Source of the DNA: Escarpia spicata
Lineage: Eukaryota > Annelida > Polychaeta > Sabellida > Siboglinidae
Reading direction: 5' to 3'
Length of the DNA stretch: 64,000 nucleotides
Assembly (NCBI GenBank): GCA_963995525.1
Contig: OZ023209.1
Span: 31,927,295-31,991,294, forward strand
Positions 11,281-26,620 of the stretch are shown here, in pieces (position 1 is the first letter of the stretch; each line of letters opens with the position of its first letter). Position numbers and translations under genes: made by a program. The notes beneath the pieces are model-generated. The model did not search any database. It saw only the letters and a program-made list of their open reading frames with translations, and was not told the DNA's origin.

Positions 11281-11745
11281 ATACCAGGCAACGGGCAGAG
11301 AGAAAGGGAAGGAACGTCTCCTCAGACCCCGAACATCCCCTGTTCCCATGCTATAAACTACTTCCTTCTGGCCGCTGTTTTTCAATTCCTTCAGTGTAAA
11401 TTGAATTGCACTCAAAACTAATTTGTTCCCACGTCAATAAGACTAATGAATAAGTAACTGACCTTCGTTCCCCTCCATCTCTGCCAGTCTGACACTGAGT
11501 GAACCCTGAGATGATTTGTGATTTGTGAGATTATTTAACTTGTTTAAACTTTTGTAACTTATTGAACATATTTACTCATTTTAACTTATTTATTTAACCG
11601 ATGTAACTTTTATAAAAAAAAAAAAAATTTAACATTTTTATATTGGAATGTACATTTGTTTTATTTGTTTTAATATGCTGCTACACTCCAAAATGAATTT
11701 CCCTCCCAAGGGACAATAAAGTATTGTGATTGTGATTGATTGTAA
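11281..11745 (+). pseudogene. 3' end of a LINE with GATTGT tail
   Basis: Near 11300-11400 the plus strand encodes SDPEHPLFPCYKLLPSGRC, which matches the HPL-----LPSGRR-R-P block near the end of many CR1/Rex1-type LINE proteins. About 330 bp of AT-rich 3' region follows, ending CCAAGGGACAATAAAGT and GATTGT units. That is a classic LINE terminus. The RT domain is missing (5' truncation). Confidence 0.7.
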
Positions 11746-11945
11746 GTCACGCTTTTTCTTCTAGCTGTTTTGAAGAGCATATACTTAGTTTTGCTTAGGT
11801 TAAGAGATAAATTGTTAAGTTTTAGCCATTCACTAATTGTGTTTATAGCAAATTCTACGTTTCCATTGTTTTCACACGTTGAATATGAGTGAGAGGTCAG
11901 GCCTATCTGTGTCACAAAACCTCTGTCGATGGCTGTGTCACAAAC
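11746..11945 (-). pseudogene. Reverse transcriptase fragment, opposite strand
   Basis: The minus strand reads INTISEWLKLNNLSLNLSK, then TKYMLF. This matches the W---N-L-LN--KTK----F segment just after the FADD motif in LINE RT. It abuts a plus-strand LINE tail, so two insertions meet tail to tail. Confidence 0.75.
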
Positions 11946-12059
11946 CTCTGCCGCAATCGTCATAGAAGACAGTAGGTATGGAAGCCTCCAAAAGGCCGTG
12001 CCGACGATCTCGACCATGCTGATATGTTTGTATTAACTTTTCTTCAATATGAATCTTTC

Positions 12060-12130
12060 CCTGATGTATAATAATAATAATAAATAACTTCTAACGCGCC
12101 AATATCCTCAGACAATCCGAACTCAGTGTG
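12060..12130 (-). repeat. Retroelement 3' tail with (ATT)n
   Basis: On the minus strand, GATATTGGCGCGTTAGAAG is followed by TTATTTATTATTATT. The GGCGC...AA(TTATTATT)n ending is typical of LINE or SINE 3' ends. Confidence 0.45.
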
Positions 12131-12867
12131 GCCCGCCTCCACTGTTGCTGGACCTGTGCATTGGATTCCCAAGTGTTTGCAGGAATGTGTGCTGAGACTT
12201 AGCTAGACGAATGGTGTAGCACTGCGTGTTGACTGTGTATCATAGAAACTTTGCGTTGGGGCACTGACAGAACGCTTACCGTACACATAGCGTTACACGA
12301 CACGACGACTGAACACAAGCCAGCTTGATTGTCGCTGAATTACACCCGCATTGCATTGGACATGTGCTAAGGTTGTACATAAAAATAACATGTAAACGTA
12401 TGCAGGATAGCTATGGTTGTCTGTTGCTAGCGAGTGGGTATGATCACCAGTGGGCGGGTGTCTCTACATAACACGTTTAGAAATGTTTTTGTTTTAGAGA
12501 GATGGTTGAACTGCCTGGTGGCAACTGTGTGGATATAAGACCGACCGAATAAACTGTTTAACAAAGCAATCTAAGATAGTCACGCAGCTAAATCCTAGAT
12601 GTCAGTTGGTAAGGAAGTCTTCAGCATATCGAGAGTGTAACATGTGAGAAGTTTGTCAATTTTGTTGTTTTGTTTTCATTCTCATTCACGCTGATAACAT
12701 TTAGACAATGAGTAAGTAATACGTTGCATAAGTCAACAGAAGCCGACGTAATTATGGTTCGTTTTAATATCAAGTTTTCGTAGAATGTACAGCACGATTT
12801 CGCAGATCATGATTTCTTTTACAGGTCTTCCACTATCAGCGAAGTCGTGGCTGTCATAGTCCTTCAA
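12131..12867. other. Non-coding stretch, nothing recognised
   Basis: No exon or repeat was recognised. If 12868-13057 is a terminal exon, its 3' UTR would lie here, but no AATAAA on the minus strand was noted close to the stop. Confidence 0.35.
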
Positions 12868-13057
12868 TTAGGTTGGAGATACCAGAAGGTAGCGGTGAAC
12901 CAGCGGCCACGTTGTCCTCCGACTAAATTCGTCTCGCACGATCTCCTCAAACTGTTGCTTCAATGGCGTCGTCCACGTGACCACTTCTACGTCATTTCCT
13001 TTGTCTTTGAGATATACGAGCGGACCTTGAGTTCTTCCAGCCACTTCACCTTTATAC
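12868..13057 (-). CDS. Putative terminal exon of an unidentified gene
   Basis: After an acceptor TCTGCAG (minus strand, just right of 13057) comes an open frame of 63 codons, entered with one base of a split codon, ending in TAA. It reads YKGEVAGRTQGPLVYLKDKG, then VVTWTTPLKQQFEEIVRDEF and TTWPLVHRYLLVSPT. Composition and third-base usage look coding, and there is a good acceptor. I do not recognise the family. No partner exon was found upstream, where a foldback element occupies 13081-13740. Confidence 0.4.
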
Positions 13058-13080
13058 CTGCAGACAAAAACCCGTTAAGT

Positions 13081-13740
13081 AGCCTGCACACCAAGGAAAC
13101 TCGCTCGAGACTCGGTCGAGACGCTTTCGTCTCGACCTCGTTTCCAAGGTGTGCTGGATCCTCGAGACGCCTCGACCGCGACTTGCCTCAAGACTTGGTA
13201 TGCGCGGGCTTCAAAGGTTTGAAGTCCATAAGGAAAAAAACTGTATAATAGACAGGATTGGGCAGCTAAAAATATATATTAAATAAATATTATATTTAAT
13301 TAAATATTACATTTCATATTTTCACCAGAAATAAGTTTAATTGAACTTATACACCATTATAAAATTCAAATAACTAATCTTGTGTAGATTTGTAGGCCAT
13401 TGAGTATTTCCAAAAGTACGCCATGCCATATGTGAATTGTCTCTTTTTGTCGTCATCTTCTAAAACGAGCAGAATAAGACGAATTGTTCATCTCCTTCTA
13501 CTCAGGGAAACCCCAGCCATTTTGTTTTTGCTATCGACGTTTGCCAACATGATCGACCGCATCGACCCGTCTCGTCTCGAGAGGCATTCGCGTCTCCTTG
13601 GTGTGCGGGCACATCACCTCGGGACTGGCTCGAGACTCGCAGGAGACACGTCGAGATGAGATGTTCGAGACGCGGTCGAGACTCATCGAAAACGCGTCTC
13701 GACCGCGTCTCGAGCGAGTCTCCTTGGAGTGCGGGTCGCT
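13081..13740. mobile_element. Foldback (MITE-like) DNA element with ~45-bp inverted ends
   Basis: The left end (13083 on, CCTGCACACCAAGGAAACTC) and the right end, reverse-complemented from 13735 (CCCGCACTCCAAGGAGACTC), match over about 45 bp with few differences. Both continue into GCTCGAGAC and GGTCGAGACGC motifs. A second copy of the outer motif sits just inside each end: TTCCAAGGTGTGC near 13140 and CTCCTTGGTGTGCGGG near 13595. Each end can therefore fold on itself. There is no transposase. No clear target-site duplication was found. It is GC-rich compared with its surroundings. Confidence 0.7.
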
Positions 13741-14249
13741 TTACAGTTTACACACAAGTAGTGGATGCTGACCTATGGACGGATGCAGTTTCGGCACTTT
13801 GTACATGTACCGGCAAGCTTACTAAAATGGCCGCCACATACGTGAAGCTGTCGGACATTCCATCGTATTTCTCGGCCGTCCAAAAAATATTTGCGACAAA
13901 AACAAAATTTTGGCAGTTTTGTTTATGTTAGAACAGTATGTAAGAACGGTCGATATGTTATGTAAACCGTTGTCGCCGTGTAATGAAAATGTACATACTG
14001 TATATGTGGACATAGGTCCGTCGATAGGTGTCGTGCGTGAACATTCACGGATACTTGCAATGAAAATGTACGTTTTGCGAAAATTTCATTACTGTATATT
14101 GTACGCTAGAAAATATGGCCGCAAGATAATGCTGATGTTTACTTTTTGCAAGTATTTCCCTATGACCGTAGCCTTTTTTTACAATATGTCAAGCTATTTT
14201 ATTATCTAGCTGGGATTTTTAGTGCGCCCCTGTGGGCGCCATGTGGGCG
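13741..14249. other. Non-coding stretch, nothing recognised
   Basis: Two short ATGGCCGCC-like starts occur, but no convincing exon. Confidence 0.35.
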
Positions 14250-14267
14250 TATGTGTGCGTGTTTGTG

Positions 14268-14299
<32 letters not shown>

Positions 14300-14366
14300 T
14301 GAGTGAGTGAGTGAGTGAGTGAGTGAGTGGAGTGAGTGAGTGAGTGAGTGAGTGAGTGAGTGAGTG
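14250..14366. repeat. (CGTG)n(AGTG)n microsatellite
   Basis: GCGT units change to GAGT units, with one interruption near 14330. Confidence 0.95.
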
Positions 14367-14465
14367 GGTGTATGATCAGACCATTAGTGCAACGTTGTGT
14401 CTCACATCGAGACTGACATGTTGATATATGTTGTTGCGAGTCATACAGCAACAACAACAATAGCA

Positions 14466-14580
<115 letters not shown>

Positions 14581-14690
14581 CAACGAGGACAACAATTAAT
14601 AACAACGACGATGACAACGACAAAAACAACAATTAATAAAAACAACAATTAACAACAACGACGATCATGACAGAGGAGCATGCAACTAAC

Positions 14691-14868
14691 CGAGCCGAGC
14701 GAGTTCGTCTGCTCCCTCGCGTTCGATGACGGCGAGTTGGTCGCGCATGATGGCGGCGGCGTCCTCGAGCAGGGCGCATTCGTGGTGCTTGTGGGATGAG
14801 AAGAAACAGCTGAGACAGAGCGCGTCCTCGCACGTGTAGCAGTAGATCACCAGTGACCGGTCCTTGTG
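14691..14868 (-). CDS. B-box zinc finger exon (TRIM-like), partial gene
   Basis: The exon runs from acceptor CCCGTGCAG to donor GTTAGT. It reads HKDRSLVIYCYTCEDALC, LSCFFSSHKHHEC, then an acidic, probably helical stretch (LEDAAAIMRDQLAVIE). The H-x8-C-x2-C-x4-C-x2-C-x4-H-x2-H spacing fits a B-box, and the first CxxH Cys would be in the preceding exon. It is similar in plan to the B-box exon at 18438-18626 on the other strand. No coiled-coil or NHL exons were found downstream on the minus strand. It may be an isolated relic of a duplicated TRIM-type gene. Confidence 0.6.
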
Positions 14869-15480
14869 CTGCACGGGCGTGTCAACGTAAGCATCAACGT
14901 AAGTGTCAACGCGACCATGCGGAGACAGGTGTCGATGCAGCAAATTAGTTTAACATTCGACGGTCGTAATTATTTATTCATACATTTATTTTAGTCATTA
15001 TTTTAATTAATGTAAAGTTCTTTTTACAGCACGTGTACATGTGTTTATGTTTAAAGATAATGTAGGTGATTTTACTTATTAGTAATGATTACATATTTTC
15101 GCACATTTTAATTAGTATTTTAAAATATGTATGGTTATATATATTATTGAATGTTATTAAGCTATATAGCTTGCACAAACCATAGAGTACACGGTTACGC
15201 TGGCCCCTTCTGATCACCATTAGTTTGTCTTAGGTAGGCGAAAGGCCGTCCAGAAAAGGTATGCATATCAAAACACCATTTCTTAATAGTAGGCTACAGC
15301 CATATACTGTTCGTTGTCAAGTCCTTACCTGTGCGCACACGGCGAGCGAAACCATGGTGTATGGCTTTGTCAAACACCGTCTATGCTGAAATATATTTAA
15401 AGGGTCAGTTCCATAGTTACATACGTGACTAAGAGGGAGAGAAAGGACGAGAGAGAAGGTGAGAGGGAGATAAGGGAGGG
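14869..15480. other. Non-coding stretch, nothing recognised
   Basis: AT-rich. The preceding exon of the minus-strand B-box gene was looked for here and not found. Confidence 0.35.
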
Positions 15481-16085
<605 letters not shown>

Positions 16086-16305
16086 TATAGAGAGAGAAAG
16101 AGTGTGTTGAGCTCAAAATTTCAAAATTACAAATATATACAGCAACTGAAAATACGTTCAATTCCAAGCGTTCAGATGAAACAACCGAGATTCACGCTTG
16201 TAGACAAAACGTACATATATTGGAGCAGACCAGTTGTTGGTATTGTTTGCACTTCACTAGGTTGTATTGCTCGTCAGTGTGCGCGCGGCTGTTGTGCAGG
16301 TAGAG

Positions 16306-16378
16306 ATGGCGAAAGTTGTTCGTTCCCTCTGCAAGACAACTGCACGCTACAGGCTGCGAGCACAACCCCGCTTATTGG
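16306..16378 (+). CDS. Candidate first exon with a mitochondrial presequence-like start
   Basis: ATG opens 24 codons and one extra base before a consensus donor GTAAGG. The peptide starts MAKVVRSLCKTTARYRLRAQ: Arg/Lys-rich, no acidic residues, able to form an amphipathic helix. This resembles a matrix-targeting presequence. No downstream exon was recognised between here and 18437. It could be chance. Confidence 0.25.
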
Positions 16379-16449
16379 GTAAGGTCAACATGACTTTGTT
16401 AAATCGCGTGCATATAACAAAACGAGTGACAGCCATATCAGAAGACTTC

Positions 16450-16870
16450 TACATGGTGTGTGCGTGTGCGTGTGTGTTCTATCTATCTCCTTCTGCCAGC
16501 CTGTCCGCCCCCCTCTCTCTCTGCTTGCCTGCCTGTCTGCCCGTCACACTGTGTGTATGGCCTTCTATATGTCTGCCTGTCTGTTTGCCTGTCATATAGG
16601 ACATACAGACAGAGATAAACTCTCTGTATGTATGTCCTTCTGTGTGTATAGCCTTCTATATATCTGCCTGTATGCCAGTCTGTCCTTCTGTAAGTGTTTT
16701 TCTACATGTAGATCCTTATGTATGCCTGCCCGTCTACCTTACTGCCTGCATGCCAGCCTGCCTGTGTGTCTGTGTCTGCCTGAATGCCTGTCTGACCGCC
16801 TGCCTGTCTGTCTGTCGATCTGCCTGTCTACCTATGTGCATGTGTCTTCTCTGTCTCTTTGAGAGGTTGT
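16450..16870. repeat. Degenerate CTGCCTGTCTG-type repeat
   Basis: Imperfect tetranucleotide mix of TGCC, TGTC and TGTA units. Cys-rich frames across it are artefacts. Confidence 0.8.
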
Positions 16871-17962
16871 ATGTCACTCTCAGGCTCTCTCTCCCTCTAC
16901 TTAATGGGCGACATTAAACTCTCATATAATTTGTTGTGTGGAATGTAAGTAAAACGTCTTGTAGTATATGTTTGGGTGCAAAGGTAGAGTGAAGTTGCAC
17001 ATTCATACACATTAGTATAGTGACATTTTCAAGGAGCAATATCGACGCAGTACTTACGTTATTCCTGTTTATTCTGCTAAGCGGAAATGACGTCACAACG
17101 ATTTTGCCATATGATGTATCTACATAACGTGTCATAATTTGCCTAGAAACAGTGGACATTATACATCTTCAGACGTCATCGAATCTCACCACTCTTTTGT
17201 GGAGTAGATCTTACATGTGACTTTAATCAAACACAGACTTCAATTCAATGTTTGCATGATGCAGTCATAGATAGTTGGACGGTCAATTTGGAATTGCTTT
17301 GTGACGTTGCCCAGAAAAGGTGTGCTGCATCATCGACCATTTTCTTGAACTGATGCGACGAGGTAAGGGTCACGTGGACTGACGACTGCAAGTCTATAGC
17401 GTGTATGGTGATGCTGATGCTGATGAAAGGTCATATATTATGCGGCTCAGTCATGTATCTACACCGAGGAATGTCTAAACATTATGTTTAGAAAATTATT
17501 CCTCTAACAGACTAACTCTGTCAACAATTACGCAACAATATCGTATGCTGTTTTTGTACTCATTGCCTTGTATTTTATATTTCGTCACCATTGACGGAGG
17601 TCGCGATATTTATAATAGTGTCAATGTCATAAGATATATAAAGAAATGTATGAAGATATCGGGTTAGCCAATTTCTACTGCTACAGACTCCGGTGGGATT
17701 TGTGTGTGTGAATCAAACCACCACCTAGCGGATATCGCAGAAACAACAGAGAACTGTTGTTGTTTTCCTCTTGTGTTCCTGTCTCTCAGTGGTGACGCTG
17801 GCCTCGATCCTGATCCCGATCCTCGATTTCTGTTATCTGTTTTTTCATTTCCCTCGCCAATCTTGCACTGCTCTCTCCACTAATCGTCTTCATTCCCCTA
17901 TCTTTCGCTCTTGTTCAACACTCTCTTCCCAATCCTTCCAAGTCTCTCTTTACACAGTCCTC
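16871..17962. other. Non-coding stretch, nothing recognised
   Basis: No exon or repeat family was recognised. Confidence 0.35.
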
Positions 17963-18190
17963 CTATTGCAGTCTAGGTCTTCCTTGTCTCCTTTTCCCCT
18001 CCACTCTCCGGGCACCTGCTTCCTTTGCCAACCGTTCTACTCCCATTCTGCCCACATGTCCAACCCACTTTCGTCGACTCTTCATCAGCTTCTTTTTACG
18101 TTCTTTTACGCCAACCTCCTCTCTCAGCTTCTCCATTCGTCGCTGATCACTCTTCTTTTCACTCCCGCAAGTCTTCGGACCCACGTTTTC
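17963..18190 (-). pseudogene. C-terminal relic of a LINE polyprotein
   Basis: The minus strand reads RRKWVGHVGRMGVERLAKEA followed by EGKRRQGRPRLQ. The W-GHV-RM...GKR-RGRP-- signature lies downstream of the RT domain in many LINEs. A related relic lies at 21430-21640. Confidence 0.75.
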
Positions 18191-18437
18191 TCAAAAACCG
18201 GCGAGGCGATCCACTCGGGTTTCGCTGATTTATCACGACTGCCGGGCAGAGTGACGCGTCGGCTACCTCGGTAACTAAATCGAGTCTCGGTACCTGTGCC
18301 ATTCATTTTGATTGGGACATTGTAAGCTCTGCAGCGCTGCTCTGGCTGACCTACCTAGTTAAATTTATATTGTTAACTACGTCTAGGTTTACGCAAATCT
18401 TTTTATATATTTATATAACAGAGTTGCGAAAGAAGAA

Positions 18438-22165
<3,728 letters not shown>

Positions 22166-22516
22166 GTTGCGCCGGCTCAACAGTTCGCTTCCGGTCGCTG
22201 CCCAAGAGATGCCGTTAAGGTGTTACGTCTAGCAACGAAGCGTATTTGTGTGTCGGTCGGTGGAGGACTTTCAAAACGAACTCCCTCATACAAAACACCA
22301 CGACAGTGTTTTGAACCTAAGTTCAAAATACCCTCGTTTCAACTGTATCTATAGATCCTAACGTATGTGTTTTGTATCAGGTTTGAGTTCAAAAGTGAGC
22401 CATTGTCAATATGACGGACTTACAACAGGGCGTCTGAACGTCCTACAGCTGGGCAGCAGCGGCGTGGGACACGCGCATGTACTGGAGATATATTTGTTTT
22501 ATTCGAAAACACACAA

Positions 22517-22522
22517 AATAAA
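22517..22522 (+). promoter_or_regulatory. Candidate polyadenylation signal AATAAA for the TRIM-NHL gene
   Basis: AATAAA about 350 nt downstream of the stop, followed by TGTTTGTGTTTT, a GT-rich downstream element. Confidence 0.45.
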
Positions 22523-23424
22523 TGTTTGTGTTTTACGCTGGTTTAGCACGCATACGGCGCAGCAGTGTTACGAAAAGAACAAGAACCTGTGTTGTTTTAA
22601 TTGTCATAAATTTATATTGTACAACCAAAACACTCGTGCATGTAGGGAATTATTACTATAGGTTCATTGTCTAATTAATATACGTGCATACGCACGCACG
22701 TGTGTACATACATACATACATACATACGTCATATGTTGCGTTTTTGGTCGAGTGGTCGGCACGGAAGCATACGGGCACACGTCCGCCCATTCAGTCACAC
22801 TAATGATATTACAGGAATAAGTTGCAACAGTTTATGACAGATGAAAATATATTACATATACAATCAACCTATGTCTAGTAAATGCCCTCGTAAATGTCAG
22901 AACGATAGGTTCCGACGGCGGCGACTTAATTATGAGTCATTCTACAATAATTTGTATTTTCTTGTCCTCAGCTATCAATTTCCAACAATAGCTCTACACC
23001 AAAAAAACAAATTTATATGTTTACTGTGTACCCCCTCAGTATTTGGCAGTCACTACCACTGCTGTAAATAAATAATCTGACTTTTTCCAATCTGATATGC
23101 TGGAATGTCTTGACCATAACGTGTCCCCTCTAGTAAATTTGGACTTTAACCACCGATACAGCACATTTGTATAACAGCAGCATACTCGATGTATCAATGC
23201 ACGCTAAATTTATGTATTTAACAGTCATATTTTGCGTAACTTGCTTAAGAAAATGTCAATATTAAAAAAATTCAGACTTTGAAAGTCTGTCTCCCATATT
23301 TTATCTTAGCTGTAACATCGTACGAACAGGGCCTCTGCGTGACATCGTTGAAACTGTTCCAACCCATATAATTGTTATAGCAGTAGCCTATTTTGCCATG
23401 TTTTTTGCAAATTATTATGTTCAC
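22523..23424. other. Non-coding stretch, nothing recognised
   Basis: A short CATA microsatellite lies near 22705-22725. No exon was recognised. Confidence 0.35.
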
Positions 23425-24480
23425 TAGCTGGCTAGACTGGTTCTCAACGAGAGCAAAACGGAAATTCGGACAATGCTATGTAGCGACATCGACCATCGTC
23501 CAATGACGTTGGTGTCGCAATCGGTGCTGTTTTATCGATGGCGACGCAGGTGGCAAATGTATGTGGAAGTGCTTACTACCATATCTCGAGAATTGCTCGT
23601 GTACGAGAGGCAATGACGACCAGTGTCTGCAAATGTCTTGTCCATGCACTTGTGACATCCAGAATTGATTATGGAAATGCGATGCTCTTTGGTATACCTG
23701 ACTGTCTGCTGCACCGGTCAGCTGCTCGTGTTGTGATGCAACTTCGACGAGGTGACCAGCGTTCCATCACTGCGGTCCTACAACAGCTACACTGGCTCCC
23801 AGTGAGAAAGCGCATCGAGTACAAGTTACTCGTGGTTGTACACACGGCAGTGTATGCAGGCACGCCAGTGTATCTCGCGTCACTGTTACATCGTCACTCG
23901 CCACGCAGGACCATACGCTCTGGCAGTGGTCTGCTTCTGGACGTTCCACGCGTGAACCTAGAACGTTATGGTCGCCGGGCGTTTGCATGTGCTGGGCCGA
24001 CATTGTGGAACTCTCTGCCTCTGGAACTACGTGCGATTGAGAACACTGGGCAGTTTGGAAAATTATTGAAGACATTTCTGTTCTCAAACTAATATTATAA
24101 TCATACATCATTTAACCTTTGTATTATGCATGCATATAGTTTTAATTCATTTTCAGTCTTATTTATCTCATAATCACATTTTAGTATCTAATCAAATTAT
24201 TTAATGCAATTTAGGCTTTTATTTATTTATTTTATTCAGTATGTTCAGCTGTTCAGCACTTTTGGTAATCGTTTATTTTATCATTGCATTTACCCGTAAT
24301 TTTACTATACATACATAGGTTTATATATATATCTATACTAGGATTTTTTATTTATGTTTCTTATTTATTTCTCTTAAATGCGTTTTATGATTCTTAGATG
24401 ATTGCCGATTTGTAAACACCTGTGAACGGGTCATTAGTCCCGGATTTGATGGTGTGTAACTAAAGTTTATTATTATAAGA
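23425..24480 (+). pseudogene. 3' part of a CR1/L2-like LINE
   Basis: After VLNESKTEIR (about 23445-23475, RT post-palm motif) and a frameshift, one frame runs from 23538 to 24092. It contains LVHALVTSRIDYGNAMLFGI, LLHRSAARVVMQL, LQQLHWLPVRKRIEYKLLVV, RYGRRAFACAGPTLWNSLPL and a C-terminal FGKLLKTFLF. These are the canonical final blocks of CR1/L2-type LINE ORF2. An AT-rich 3' region follows to an ATTATTATAA end. The 5' part (endonuclease and palm) is absent. Confidence 0.88.
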
Positions 24481-24597
24481 CAATTTGCGTTATGGCTGAG
24501 ACTAGTTTATAGTAAAACAAACAAGTAGATTTTATAACGTACGTGCAAGCCAACAATTATAATGTTTAAAATGCTACACCATTTATAATAAATTAAT

Positions 24598-24682
24598 ACA
24601 TGTATATATATATATAATATTATAATATACATTTTATATATATATACATTATAATATTATATATATATATATATATATACAT
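24598..24682. repeat. AT-rich palindrome
   Basis: TATATA runs surround ATAATATTATAATATAC and its inverted copy, so the region can form a long AT hairpin. Confidence 0.7.
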
Positions 24683-24684
24683 AG

Positions 24685-24860
24685 TCGCCGGAGCTGGGGG
24701 GAATCCCAATTTTTTTTTGAGAGGCCTGAAAGTGTTTTTTTTGTGCAGTTGGAATTTTTTTTTCAGTCTTTAGAGGGGGTGCAGTTAAAGGTTTTTGGTG
24801 AGCTTCAAAATTAATTAACAGCACCCAGCTTAGTTTCGTTCCGGCGCCAGTGATAAATTA
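24685..24860. repeat. Short dispersed repeat related to 52250-52335
   Basis: Holds GGGGGTGCAGTTAAAGGTTT and GGTGAGCTTC, resembling the GGGGGTGCAGTTAGATGTTT and GGGGAGCCTC units at 52250-52335. The ends (GCCGGAGC and TTCCGGCGCC) are partly inverted. Family unknown. Confidence 0.35.
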
Positions 24861-24975
24861 TATGATATTAAACTATTATCTATTATTTTATTTTTATGTT
24901 TTTAAGCCGGAAGGAAAACTTCGATACCATTGTCAAAAAGCACACACTCGATTATATTGTTTAAGAAAATAAAAA

Positions 24976-25253
24976 TCAATTAACATCAGTTCTCAGATTA
25001 TACAAATGTTTATACTGTTTTTCTAGTGTGCTTATTTTTAGCTGTGTCTGCTGGGGTGGAAATGTCGGGACAGATTGGATAAGATTATAAAGAAGGCGGA
25101 AAGTGTCGTAGGCAAGAGACAGGACAGATTTGACACACACTTCAAGGGACGACTGACAGACATACTTCGTGACGACACCCAACCACTGAAGACGGACTGT
25201 GACAATAGACTCATTGAACGTAGCGGATGATTCCGAAACCAGAGTGCCTATGG
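24976..25253 (-). CDS. Putative terminal exon of an unidentified gene
   Basis: After the acceptor GTCGTTCTAG (minus), an open frame of 91 codons ends in TGA. It reads IGTLVSESSATFNESIVTVR, LQWLGVVTKYVCQSSLEVC, KSVLSLAYDTFRLLYNLIQ and TLEKQYKHLYNLR. It looks helical and protein-like, but I do not recognise it. No upstream exon was identified. Confidence 0.3.
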
Positions 25254-25933
25254 CTAGAACGACAAGATACGCTGGTTCTTTTGTATCTTCGGCGATCATT
25301 GTCTATAACCAGAAGAGATGAAGAGCTAGAAATGAAATATGGCATTTGTGGGTATACAGGGACTCCAGTAAGAGTTGGAGTAAAGACACGTGCTCCGTCA
25401 TATTCGTTTTTAGTTCATTACCATTCGCTAGATGGCGCCTGCCACGACGCCTACCGAATGTCTCGAAACGATGCACTGGTATCAGGTGAACAATGAACAC
25501 CGCTCTCATAAACCACTTATTTCCGACGCTATCTTACACCTTCTCATATTTACAAGCGTGATCTTGCAGTCGGACACACACTCGTGTGGTCACATCGTCC
25601 CCAAACGTCACGAGGTACGTCAAGTATGAGTTTCCGTTGACGCGTGAGCGATAATTAGAGGATTCAATGTATGTTATTGTTTCTATGGCTGTGTATGAGG
25701 TTTTTGTTTCCTGTTTTAGCGCACCACATTGTTAGTTCACAAAACTTTTGGTAATCGTTTACTTAAGTGGCCCAAAGTAGGTTAATCCTACTGACCCTTA
25801 TGTTCCAAACCTATGCTTCATTGAATCAACCCAGCCCAGGGGGATACTGAGTAATACTAGTCTAATAGTAATATATCGGTAGAATTTTTTACATGCCTAG
25901 CGTAGACGCAGCCATAACAAACCTGCAGTTTTT
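25254..25933. other. Non-coding stretch, nothing recognised
   Basis: Overlapping open frames on both strands at 25227-25629 show no family signature. Confidence 0.35.
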
Positions 25934-26365
25934 GGCACTTGTGTAGAATCCGGACCCACCTCGATTTTGCTATTATAACTGGAATTTTGCCTAACTTTGA
26001 TACCTCAGTGCTTTAGTTCATCATTCAACATTAACACAGGCATGTTTACGTTTAAGAATATTGCGTCTTAGCGCACTTTTGAGGCATAAATATACGCCAA
26101 CATAAGCCGCCATACTCTAACATATGCCGCTATATCGCTAATTTTACGAACGTGATGCGGAAACACACGACAGCAGCGGTGCAGGCTAGCACTAACCGGG
26201 TCACTATTTGGACTTCAAAAGTGTACTAAGAGACAATATTTGTGTAATATAAATATGCCTGAGATGATGTTGAGTGATGGAACTAATGCTCTGAGGAATC
26301 AAAGTTATGCAAAACTCAAGTTATAAAGACAAAATCGTGGTGGGTCCGGATTCTACATAAGTGCC
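25934..26365. mobile_element. 432-bp foldback element
   Basis: The left arm starts GGCACTTGTGTAGAATCC. The right end is its inverted match (GGATTCTACATAAGTGCC read on the plus strand). The arms remain alignable for about 150-200 bp inward: CGGACCCACC, TATTATAACT, ATTCAACATYA, AGGCAT, ATATTG, CACTTTTGA and others. A non-autonomous foldback DNA transposon is the simplest reading. No protein is encoded. Confidence 0.7.
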
Positions 26366-26419
26366 CAGTTTTTTTCTTCTAACATGGTCATGGCCATAGC
26401 ATGGGCACTTGTCAGACTT

Positions 26420-26620
26420 GTGACAGTTGTGTAGAATCTGGACCCACCTCGATTTACCCATTATAACTTGAGTTTGTCTAAATTTGATATATATTGGTGC
26501 GTTAGTTCCACCATTCAACATCATCTTAGGCATATTTCTGTTATGAAAATATTGCACTTTTGAAGCCCAAATAGCTACCCGGTTTGTGCTAATCTGCACT
26601 GCTGCGTGTTGCATTACTGC
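26420..26620 (+). repeat. Third, diverged arm of the same foldback family
   Basis: TTGTGTAGAATCTGGACCC through GCTGCGTGTTGCATT repeats the left-arm sequence in direct orientation. A shorter piece (AAGAATATTGCGTCTTAG) recurs near 28241. Confidence 0.65.

Noticed and set aside
17771..18274. 167-codon frame on the plus strand
   Set aside because: Opposite strand carries the LINE C-terminal signature; the plus frame has none.
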